Below, one piece after another: positions 12,301-21,714 of a stretch of 64,000 nt of DNA; position 1 is the stretch's first letter, and the number at the start of each line of letters is the position of its first letter. The stretch is taken from the NCBI GenBank assembly GCA_015039365.1, contig WION01000133.1, positions 1-64,000 on the forward strand, given 5' to 3'. This DNA comes from Amanita rubescens. Lineage: Eukaryota > Basidiomycota > Agaricomycetes > Agaricales > Amanitaceae. The translations under genes and the position numbers were made by a program. The notes below the pieces were generated by a model that saw only the letters and a program-made list of their open reading frames with translations, had not been told where the DNA came from and searched no databases.

Positions 12301-12871
12301 TGGTCGATTACCTCTCCATGGCCAAGGCAAGTTTGTAAACGGCCAGGGCTTTACCAATCCTTCTATGGGAAGTCAGCAGACGATGGTAAATCAACCAGGC
12401 TACTGGCCAATGCAGGCGGCAGGTCAAATGCCTCAACAACAGTTCATTGAGCCGCAGCTGGATCAAGGTCTTCCAGCGATGGGCCTTGGTGGTACTTCGA
12501 GCTTGGCTTACAACTTATTGCAGCCGCGGCAGACCATGATGGGTGTTCCACCGATATCATCTAGCATGGCTCCTAGTCAGGCCGTGCCCCCTACCAGCGT
12601 GGGAATGGACCCATTGCTGGGCGGTGCAGGTTACGTGGGTAGAAGAACGTCTGTACCAGGGATGCAGACCGCCAGTGCAGGAGCACCTCCGATTGATTTC
12701 GACGCGTTGTCAATGTGGTCAAATGCTCCGACAGGTTTCGAGTGAGTCTCCTTGTCCGTGTACCTTTTTCTCAGCCACTGATTGTTAACGCATAGACTGG
12801 ATGATTGGGGCACGTATCTGAGCAACTTTAGCGAGTTAACGCATGGGATCGCACAAAGCGGGACCCGATAG
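9398..12871 (+). CDS. Zn2Cys6 fungal-specific transcription factor (xylanolytic-activator type)
   Basis: Sixteen exons, all with GT-AG borders, sum to exactly 898 codons (897 aa). The N-terminal zinc cluster is RACDICRRKKIRCDGGQ, continuing through HCSNCATYTLPCTY. A linker (KKRGPPKGYVESLE) and a short leucine-rich coiled coil (VQKLENLLRK) follow. The middle is a Fungal_trans domain: PSLIDLYFQNLNLFFPLLHR, the WTMVGIGIRLAQDVGVH block and LRKRAFWVLVCMDR. The C-terminus (from about residue 640) is Gln/Pro/Gly/Met-rich and probably an activation region. The family binds CGG-type sites in the nucleus; basidiomycete members are often labelled xylanolytic activators, but the target genes cannot be told here. 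Exon 2 is only 6 nt (9578-9583) and supplies the Arg and part of a zinc-ligand Cys codon. The ATG at 9398 opens the frame directly before the cluster. It appears intact. Confidence 0.88.
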
Positions 12872-13097
12872 ACAAAACTTCCGTTCCCAGAGCCTCTACT
12901 CTTCACGTTTTTCAGTGTAGATTCATGTAATATTGGATGGATTATTTAAGCTAGTGTACTTGTAACTGTTCTGTACATAATCAAGACATGGCATATCTCA
13001 TGAGAAAATCCGGATCCACGGCAATGGTAACGGTAACGACAGAGTGTCAATGGAGTGAGACTTGCAACGGTGGACAACTATGTACATTTTCTCTATG

Positions 13098-14179
13098 TTA
13101 CGCGGCCTCACTGAATAGGTTAGTGTCATACAAATTCGTGAATGGGAAGACAGACGGTGGACATACTCGATTTGCTTCTGCCGTAATATTAGCTCAAGGT
13201 CGTCTCGATACTGCTTGATTTCGTCATTGTGCCTATCCCCAATTTCGTGCCCATGGTCAATCTGGAAGGCTTCGCATTTGCGTACGAATTGGTTGAGATC
13301 ATGAGCTTGAATCGTCGACGTTTCCGGTTCCCCTCCAGCTCGCACTTTCGTCAGGAACGCGCCCGCTAGCGTGGTTAATATGCCTTGAAACTGATTGTTA
13401 GATTGCCGAAAACGGTAACGCGGCATGGGAACCGTTCTCACCAAGCACCGTTGTTGCAATTCCCAGCTGCATCCAGTTTTAAGTCAGCGTTTTCTGTATA
13501 TCCGTCGACCCTTGTGACGTACTTGCTTCCCGTCCAAGCGCATAGCCGCCAAACCAGTCGTCAGTGCACCCAAGAATACTTGAACACCGGAGGCGACGTT
13601 GATACTCCATTTCGCGCCATTGGCCCTTAAATTGAACTTCTCTCTTTCCGATCGAGCGTGCTTCAGTGTTGCCTCTAAACGTTGCGAGACAGTCTATTCA
13701 GCAGTTGAGTCATCCCGAGTCATTATAGTTCTCTTTTGAAAAAGTAAACTTGCCTGTTGTTCCACGGGAACTAGATAATCAATCGTTGATCGGCGTGCAG
13801 CACTTTGCCCGGTGTACACGCCGCTCACCGGCTTTCGCATTGTTGCATACCTGCTAACACGCGCGTCGGATGGCACTTCCACCGGGTCTCCTCTATATGT
13901 GCTGGAAGCTGGTACGGCCTCGATTTCAGGCTTTTCTGCGTGACCGAAAGTTAGGTTCAGCGCGTGATGCGCCGTGGGCGCGGGGACCTGCACCGGTCGC
14001 GATGGCCCTAAGTATAGTGGTTGTTGATACGGACCTTGCCCCGCTTCCTCTGGCAAAGGTGCAGATTGTGGAGCTCCTTGTGACATAGGTGCAGGTTGTT
14101 CGCTTGAAGGGCCGGCCTCGTGGTGTTCGCGTTCTTCACTCGTTTCAACGGGATCGCCAGTGGTTGGTCGAGAATCCAT
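13098..14179 (-). CDS. SLATT-domain membrane protein 2 (fungal SLATT family)
   Basis: Exons on the minus strand are 14179-13754, 13693-13523, 13466-13442, 13383-13167 and 13110-13098, in total 284 codons (283 aa). The layout copies SLATT1: a Pro/Glu/Ser-rich N-terminus, then ANGAKWSINVASGVQVFLGA, LGIATTVLG, ILTTLAGAFLTKVRAGGEPE and a charged helical tail. The third exon is 25 nt in both genes. Intron 1 begins with GCAAGT after CAG and ends in TAG. A GC-AG intron is the only option that joins in frame; the nearby GT breaks the frame. A longer reading without the last intron would run to 12998, but a consensus GTATGT, CTAAC branch site and CAG support the short form. Role: probable two-helix membrane protein; function in fungi unknown. 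Confidence 0.72.
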
Positions 14180-15214
14180 TGCCGACTTTCACGTGTGTTG
14201 TGCAAAGGAGTGAGGGGGGACAAAACCTGTAGAGACTATGAAGCCGGCGGGTTGTAGAAGGTAGTAGGAGGTCCAAACCGAATGAAAGACATCATGGCTT
14301 TTGAAGCCGTTTCACGCACAATGATTTGCATCAAATTAAATTGCTTGACAGGAACCATAGGGTACCGTGGGAGGGTCAAACGCAACAATACCAAATATGG
14401 TCAAGCTTGCGGCCATAACTTGTTCGGTTCATCCAACTGAATACAAAACGTAAACGTGTAAACACTCCAACGCAGGCTAGCATGCATGTGGAAGAGCGCC
14501 ATCGGCAGCGGAAGATGCAGGAGGTTCTCCGACAAAGGAAACAAGACGATCCTTTTTATCAAAGGAGAAAATGCAGGGAATCGCCATACGAGGTCGATAA
14601 GGGATTGCAGCATGAACGTGATCAGTCTCAGAACGTCGTCAAAGGCTACCCCCCCAGCATTTGACCGCGGTTGGATCAGCTAGTACCTATGACGTTCTTT
14701 ATCATGCAGGGGGTATTGTTTCGACAAAGTCCCTATATTCGTGATTCACGTAGAACATTACCTTACTCATACAATACACAATCTTTACTAGAACGCTCCG
14801 CCTGTCATGTACTTCCTATCCGAAGCGCTGTTACTGTCGCTATCCACCTCGTCGTATTTTGGGTTAGCTTCTAGCACGTTGTTGTTTGAGGTTCCATGGC
14901 CCGGGATAGGGATAGGGAGAATTTGAGGACGTAGGGGAGGGAAGTGGGTGGGAGGTAGGGAGTAGGACGCGGTGGGATGTGATGGGGAGGGAGAAGACTC
15001 CTCTATTATTGCCGCTCATCCCTAGATCCTGACGTCGGCCACATATCATTAGAATGAAGTAAAACTGCTCGTAGAGCTTTCATTATTATGTCCCAAGTAT
15101 GCCTTCTACATCGTTTATATAGCTATGTATGTATGTATGTATAGTGGGGAGGGGGTATATAGATGCCATGATCATTATGTAGGAAATGCTACTCTAAAGT
15201 ACACGGGCCGGTAT
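14180..15214. other. Intergenic: SLATT2 promoter and PAL 3' flank
   Basis: No gene supported. Contents are the promoter of the minus-strand SLATT gene, a G-rich tract on the plus strand (about 14898-15000, many GGG runs), a short TATG microsatellite (about 15124-15142) and the 3' flank of PAL. Confidence 0.5.
14898..15000 (+). repeat. G-rich tract
   Basis: About 100 bases strongly biased to G and A on the plus strand with repeated GGGA/GGGG runs, about 220-320 bp beyond the PAL stop codon. It could form G-quadruplex in single strands and lies where PAL transcription ends; a termination role is only inference. Confidence 0.4.
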
Positions 15215-17703
15215 CTAAGACCAGATATTGACAATTACAGATTGCAAATTTCCATCGCGGATTGCCTCATGAATACGCGATACGTGTTCTCCCGGGGTGA
15301 TGCCGAGACCATTCTCAAAGGATTGGAGGTTCTCTATTCCATGCATCTTGATACCCAGCGTGACCCTGACGAATTCATAGATCGGACGGGTCTTGTTCAG
15401 ATAAGAAGCTGCAGGAGCGGGCCCGCGAGCACCAGTTAGGTATTCGGTCCGCAACTGCTTGAGGTAGGAAGCAGCCCGAGAGGCGACACTTGAGTGGAAC
15501 TTGGGGATAGAGGCCATTAATGCTGCTGCCGCCTCGCCATCCTCCACGTCAGACCCAGTTAGGAAATCGACAATTGCAGGTGTGGCAGAGGCCGCAACTT
15601 TCTGCATACGCTCGACAGCATCCATGGTGCTGGTGCTTTCGAGTGTTGCCGCCATCGCCTTTGTAGCTCTGGACAGTAAAACTGACGTCTCGCTTTCGGT
15701 CAACGCGTGGCCGAATGTATCGTTCAACTCTTGAGATACGATCTTCTTCAGTTCGTCCGCAAACTCGGCCTGTAAGGCACGGAGATCATATGCCTGGCAA
15801 AGCATGTAGATGTGCGAGGCAAGCAATATGGATAGAATCTCGAGCGAGTTCAACGTCTGACGTGCAGAAATCAATGCCAGCGAGCTGAAATAGGATGTAA
15901 GATTAGAAAGTCATAAGGAAATGGCATCTACTTACTTGACGGACTGATTGTGCATCTCTGCGGATTGAATATGGGTCGATACCGGGTTGGCAAGGTAGCC
16001 AAGCTCCGCCACGTATGCCGCAGAAGCAATGTCGATGGCCTTTCCGTGGTAGTTAAGCGATGGGTCTGTCGCCGCAAGGGATGGGGGCAGACCGCGGTTC
16101 ATCGCGGGATTGATGAGTTCAGCCAGTTGAGCAAACGTGATCTTGCCCAAGTGATGAAGGCCAAGGCGTGTCTTCTCCATGGCATTGCTAACGGCCATAG
16201 CTTGGAAGTTGCCACCGTGGTGAACTTCGCCAGTCTCGCCATCGAATAATGGGTTGTCGGTAGCTAGTTATGAAGTTAGTCGCGCGACACTGACTGACAT
16301 GATGTTGCAAGTGCATACTTGTATTGCATTCCCGGGTAACGGTCTTCAATGATTCGAGCAGATCTTCGACCTGAGGCCCGATGAATTGCGGGGCCGTCCG
16401 CAGAGAGTAGCGATCTTGGCGGAGGGTGCCTTCATCTTCTTTGATAGTCAACTCTTCCTCGTGAGTGACGGCGAACTTGCTTCCCTCAAGCAAGTCCCAC
16501 ATAATTTTGGCTGCTTCGACCTAGGATTGGACAATTAAGAAATGAAATGCCATTTATGGCAACGCGAGCTTACCTGGCCGGGGTGAGGCCGGGCTACTTC
16601 GCCGATGAATTTGTGATAATTTAACCGGGTGCCTTTTAGGGCTTCAGTGCTCATGGCAGTTACTACTTGGGTAAGGAGTGCGAGATGAACAGCATCATTC
16701 AGAGCCAGAGAAGCAACTGAGGCTGAAAAAGCAGTGCCGTTAAGGATACCGAGGTGCTCCTTGGAGGCCAAAGCAATGGGGGTGATGTTGTGCGCTTCAA
16801 GCGCTTCGCGTGAAGAAACGATCTGGCGGCCACCGAACACGCGGGGGCCATCAAACACCCTGATTGCAGGGTTACCGATAAGCGTACCAGCAACATAGGA
16901 CAGGGAAGAGAGGTCTGAGGGGTGAATTAAGCTACTCGCTTGCGAAGCGTGTGGGAAGAACTTACCTCCGGACGCGGAAATGCTGCTCCTCATGGGAACC
17001 AATGGAGTGACATTGGCGCTAAGGAGTTCGTTCATCTTCTCAATCAGTTCGGGGCGAACGCCAGAGTGACCGCGAATGAGGGAGTTCATACGAATCAAGA
17101 TGGCGCCTTTGACCCAGGATTCCGGCATGCTGGTTGAAGCCAATGGATCAAGGAGCGGGAGAACCTCGAGGGGTTCGGAAGTGGAAGGAAGGACACCACT
17201 GGGCTGGTGCTGCAATAGAGCAGTGCCAAGGAGCAGTGGTTGGTCGGTACGCGTGTCCGCGCTACCACCAAAGCCAGTCGATACACCGTATATGCTAATG
17301 CCGCCATCTATTTTGTCAGTGACGACCTTTCGGCTCTTGTCGAGTCTGTCTGTGACTTCAGCAGATTTATCGAGAGAAACCGATGCATGATATCTTGATG
17401 CTGCTGTCACAGCGGCGATGGAGAGGTTATATCCGTCCACAACAATAGATTTCCCGTTCCTATCAGGATATTGTTAGCCGAAGAGAAAGGCACGTTTAAA
17501 TTAATAGCCTACCTATAGCCTTCGAGTTCTCTGAAAGACTCGATGAACGACTGAAGAAGAGGAGTCTTGGAGACCGAAGGTGTCTGGCCAGGATTGAATG
17601 CGTTGAGGGTGACTGCCCTTAAGAACTTGGTCTCCGGGGTTGCGTTAGAAGAGCGCCTTTGGTAGGCGCGAGTCTCGGATGCGGGGCCTGAGAGAATAGT
17701 CAT
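15215..17703 (-). CDS. pal: Phenylalanine ammonia-lyase
   Basis: Six exons (17703-17513, 17459-16966, 16914-16574, 16520-16319, 16263-15936, 15884-15215) sum to 742 codons, giving 741 aa, the usual size for fungal PAL. The enzyme deaminates L-phenylalanine to trans-cinnamate in the cytosol. The MIO cofactor triad is Ala-Ser-Gly in [16 protein letters not shown]; an intron splits the codon after this Gly. Other conserved blocks are [55 protein letters not shown] and [15 protein letters not shown] prefer the ATG at 17703 over the in-frame one at 17754, because a TATA-like palindrome at 17764-17775 would leave no room for a leader before the upstream ATG. A Tyr-ammonia-lyase activity cannot be excluded: the selectivity residue was not assigned. 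No damage seen. Confidence 0.95.
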
Positions 17704-17763
17704 TGTTGAGTGAGGAAAGCTGAGCGCTGAGCAGTGCAGTGAAGAATATGGCAAGGCATAGAT

Positions 17764-17775
17764 GGTATATATACC
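17764..17775 (-). promoter_or_regulatory. TATA-like element of PAL
   Basis: The perfect palindrome GGTATATATACC lies 61-72 bp upstream of the preferred PAL ATG. This is a suitable distance for a TATA box with a short leader. Confidence 0.5.
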
Positions 17776-18405
17776 ACAAAGGCAGCAGTGGTATGAGCAG
17801 CCATTCGAGATCCTGTACGTTACGGTACCTTCGGCTTCGGATTGTCAGCGCCTTTGTTTTCGGGAACTGCACCGCTGCCCAGCCTTTTTGACCTTTCGTA
17901 TCGCACGTTGCCTCGCCCGAATTCGTCGTCTTGGTGTCTGCGTCAACCCCACAAGCCAGCTTTGAGTCTGACCTCAGTCCCCATATAGATTCTTCTTTTC
18001 ATTTTAGCACATGTGATGCCATACGAACAATTTGCTCTTTACTAATCCCGAGGCCGACTGAAAGGTTCTATGCCAGCGAGTCGCGCGGGTTTGTAACGCT
18101 GTTGTTACCTTGCTCGACAAGGTTTCGTGTACTGGATTGGTATATCCTAACAAAAACAAACATCCCCGGCCCCGGCTCCCGACTCCGTCCCTTCCCTGAC
18201 CAAATTATATTGATGGAGGCAGCTTTTCCGTATATCCGTCTGACAGAACCAACGAACTCGTATATCAGACATCGACAACGTCCTTCGCGCCTCCACACGT
18301 GAACTTCGGGGAGTCCTGAGTCGGCCGATCATCCGACCCATTCGAGCAGGATTGTCTCGACACTGTGTCATCCGCCCTACTGCCTTACCCGACTGATCAC
18401 TTTCA

Positions 18406-18876
18406 ATGGCAGGTCCACAAATGTACCGCCCGCAACGGCAGGAGAATGGCGGGATCCCTTTGCGCGAAATGTTGCCAGGAAAAATAGATTGTCGATCGAA
18501 TCGTCGACGACTGTCTCAGATGGTGTCCTTAGGGCGCGAGGGTCTGTACCTCCTACCTGATCTCTACCATGCCAAGTATGGACGTCTTCTGATTGATAGT
18601 TTCATCAATTGTAGACATGTACGAGCTTGCAGACGAAGCCAGATTTCCACGCAGAGATTCAAGGTTTGTTTGATATTGGCACATCGTCTAATCAGTGGCA
18701 CGACGATGCACACCTTGCATACTATTGCTACGATCACGTTCACAGAATGTGCAAATGTTGTCTCCCCCATTACGCGTGCAAACGACGACGTGAACCTAGT
18801 ACTGCGCTGGCCATCTTATCCCATGTTCTGTGACTCGTCCATTGTGCAAGTACCCAGCGTCGAGTTTATTCTTTAG
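18406..18876 (+). CDS. Hypothetical protein
   Basis: An ORF of 156 codons starting at an ATG 0.7 kb from, and divergent to, PAL. The first part (NGGIPLREML) and the last part (DDVNLVLRWPSYPMF) look protein-like; the middle is poor and may hide introns. An alternative reading around 18617-18833 gives a Cys/His-rich segment (YCYDHVHRMCKCCLPHYAC). I do not recognise a family with certainty. The exon structure is unresolved, so the borders are provisional. It may share a bidirectional promoter with PAL (17704-18405). Confidence 0.3.
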   Translation: MAGPQMYRPQRQENGGIPLREMLPGKIDCRSNRRRLSQMVSLGREGLYLLPDLYHAKYGRLLIDSFINCRHVRACRRSQISTQRFKVCLILAHRLISGTTMHTLHTIATITFTECANVVSPITRANDDVNLVLRWPSYPMFCDSSIVQVPSVEFIL

Positions 18877-19079
18877 TTCTTAAATTATCGTAGGTGATGA
18901 CAGCCAACTGGTCTGGTGGATAGTAATACGGTTCAGGAATGTCGGCGTCGTTTTCGGGCATGTTTTGTTATAAAATTCGTCAATTGTTAACTTATCTACT
19001 GACTCCGTTAAGCTGAAACCACTCGCCGATAACTTAGGTAAAGTCTTCCACGTCAAGTGGGTCAGTCGGGCGCAGAATT

Positions 19080-19690
19080 ATCGGACCAGTTGATGCCAGG
19101 TGTGGCTTATGGTTGAGGATCTACGCTCGGCGTAAACACGGTCATCTGGGCTGTTATCATCGGTAGCCAGGGCGACGGTGAAGGGAGAGGCGGAACGCTC
19201 ACGTCCCCACCGCGCGCTTGTTAGGGTGGATGCACATATACAGCTGGCATATAACCGCAAATGTACTCAAGGTTGTGGGCGAAAATGTCTTGGACGGGTT
19301 CGGTCATGATGAGGTAACGCAAGTTGCTAAAGACGGGCATGAACCACTTGGATTTGAACCGTTGGCCGTTGGCATCGATCATGCATGGAGGGATGGGCGG
19401 GCGTATTAGGTGCTTTCACCTGGATTTGAATAAGAGGCGGTTGACAAGTTCGTAGGTTTTGGCGATGCTGGGAGGGCGGGGTATGTGGTGGTCCGTGGAG
19501 GTAACTGGGGCGCACAAGACCCAAAGACACGCCCGTCGTATGTTCCACCTCCCATCCTCCGTCAAACACCGCAACGCCATCGGCGCCCAGTCCGAAGTGG
19601 AAACTTGAACAGTGAAAGTAGTGATAGAAGCAAGCAGTCGCCGAGAAAGCAGCAATCCGCTAACCGTCACGCATTCCTTTTATGGACACC
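19080..19690 (-). pseudogene. Relic of an unidentified protein-coding gene
   Basis: On the minus strand several frames carry protein-like stretches in the right order but without a continuous frame: SIAKTYELVNRLLFKSR, then MIDANGQRFKSKWFMPVFS with NLRYLIMTEPVQDIFAHN, then SPFTVALATDDNSPDD. Frame changes and stops separate them. The last part coincides with copy 2 of the dispersed repeat that also follows each NACHT-WD40 gene. The parent family was not recognised. Confidence 0.4.
19118..19205 (+). repeat. Dispersed ~80 bp repeat, copy 2
   Basis: Shares GTCATCTGGGCTG and GACGGTGAAGGGAGAGGC with the copies at 8135 and 21515, same orientation. It is the most diverged of the three. Confidence 0.5.
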
Positions 19691-20284
19691 TAACGTCTGG
19701 TATGTCTTAATTTTATTTTCTTCCATGTTTAATGCGCTAACTGTCTGAATAGTTATTTTCAAAAGCTCCACATACTCTTCATCTGCCCTTTCTATTTATG
19801 CCCGCTCTCCCCATACCTCCTGCATCGCTTTGTAGTCGACGATGTAGCGCGGGCCGCCTACATGTCACAGCGTGACATCACTCTCACTATCATTAGGTGG
19901 GATTGACTATGTGCCCCACTACCAGACCTCCCGGCTCAGGTGGGCTGTTGAGTAGACACTTGCCAGTATACGTGTTCATTTTTTCTCCTTTTTCGCCTGC
20001 TTCTCCCAGTATTCCTGGGAGTCCATCATGATCTGTTTGTCGGTAAAACAAGTCAGCGCTAAACCTTCCCCGCTTACCAGTGGAAAACTCATGTGGGCGA
20101 GGAAATTTGCCTGAAACTGGCTGCCGTCATCCAATAGCAGAAAGACTATGTGATAAGAGGTAAGTCCTTGAAAACGACGCGTCAGGTATAACATAGTGAC
20201 CTACCAGGACGCGCCGTAGAAGAAGCACCTGCCGTAAATTACTATTACAGCCACCGAGGGGTCAAAACGTCGCTTACAGTCACA

Positions 20285-20747
20285 ATGGACCAATATAGGT
20301 ACTCGAAGCAGAGATACAGCCTTAACACGTTGGGAACGACTAAACAACTTCCAGTCAAGCAGATAGCTGATGACGAGGCCGCCAAACTATATCATGAATC
20401 AAAGAATAAGAAACTTGAACGTAGTCAGATCATCCAGCTTACCATCCGAGCAATCCAGTACATGGCGCTGTTGAGAGATCAAGTACGTAGCGTGAAATGA
20501 CGCCTGTATGGTCATTAAGCAGTATACTTGATAATGGTTCCTTGCTGGCTTACCGTTGGCAGAATTTTGTTGGTATGAGTAGAAGAAATTGGTGACGAAG
20601 AAGGCAGGTATAAGGCAAACGATGCGCCAATTCGTGAAAGATGTTATAAAATTATGGACTTCTGGTTCGAAAGAGGCGCGGATGCTCTATTTCGTAGCGG
20701 GGAACCAGCTAAAGTACCATCAGACCTTATGCGGTGGCGCGGTTAAG
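20285..20747 (+). CDS. Hypothetical protein, exon junction unresolved
   Basis: An ATG at 20285 opens 66 charged, helical codons (KLERSQIIQLTIRAIQYMAL) up to a good donor GTACGT. A second protein-like stretch at about 20582-20747 reads EEIGDEEGRYKANDAPIRER and ends DLMRWRG before a stop. The obvious acceptor at about 20562 does not join the two in frame, so either an intron is misplaced or the gene is damaged. No family recognised. Confidence 0.35.
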
Positions 20748-20749
20748 GA

Positions 20750-21514
20750 TGACAGTACCAGCCGAAAACTAAAGACTTGTGAAACGATGACACGTAACAG
20801 GAAGTAACACTAACTCATGGTTGCAATGAAGGCACCGTCTAATCGTTCCACGTTGAGATTGAGTCGATCCAGTGAGGTGAAGGAAATGTAAACGCACACG
20901 TTGCGTCAGAAACAGTTCCTGGGAAGTTGATCGCAAAAGAAATGAAGGAACCAATCCCGCCGCCCAAGTTGAATGTAATCTACGAAAAATCAGTAGTGAA
21001 ATAAAGAACGAATAGTATCGGAGTTACCCAAAACCGCGCAATGGCACAATCCTTCTGGTCTGGAAGTGGATAAAAAATCTTTGAAGCCACTGCAGAATGC
21101 AAGTATAAGGCACACGAGAAAAGAATGAAGTGTAGAATAGATCATACCATGAGTAGGACATCGGAGTCGTGCACCTACATGTGGACTTGTCGAGAATCCG
21201 CAAATCGGGTGAGCAGCCATTGCGCATTGTTTTGTTCAGATCCACGCCAGTCACCCCCGGGCTCTGTTAAGTGGCACGGCTTACAAACTAGCGCGGCCTG
21301 GTACAACCAAGGCGGGGCTTAGAAAGCGTGCCACTGGAAGAGGTCACGGGTAGGAGTGATGATTTGGAGGGGACCAGTTGTTGTAAACACTAGGTGCCAG
21401 GCTGCTGCTAGGCGGTGGAGTGGCAGGTGGTGAACGGGCAGCAGAGATGGGAGAAGTGTTGTGCCACATGTGTCGCGTGACGCGGTGGTGACACGTTGTC
21501 ACCAGGGAGGCCGG
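20750..21514. other. Intergenic, no gene seen
   Basis: Short ORFs occur on both strands, but none has protein-like composition or splice signals. It precedes the dispersed repeat and the 3' end of the second NACHT-WD40 gene. Confidence 0.4.
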
Positions 21515-21600
21515 CTTGTACGCTCGGCGTAGGCGTGGAGCATGTCATCTGGGCTGGTGGCGTCGGCAGCCGAGGGCAGCGGTGAAGGGAGAGGCCGGGA
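21515..21600 (+). repeat. Dispersed ~80 bp repeat, copy 3
   Basis: Closest to copy 1: identical GCATGTCATCTGGGCTGGTG core. It lies just beyond the coding end of NLR2. Copy 1 also follows an NLR but in the opposite orientation relative to the gene, so it is not simply part of the inverted duplication. Confidence 0.6.
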
Positions 21601-21714
21601 GGATTGCTTGAGGCTGGCAGAGTAATGCCGTGACATATTTGGATCCGATTCGGCGTAAGACGGAGACCTACACTCCGTTTCTGCCTCGGAATACATTAGA
21701 CCGGTGCAAAGGTA

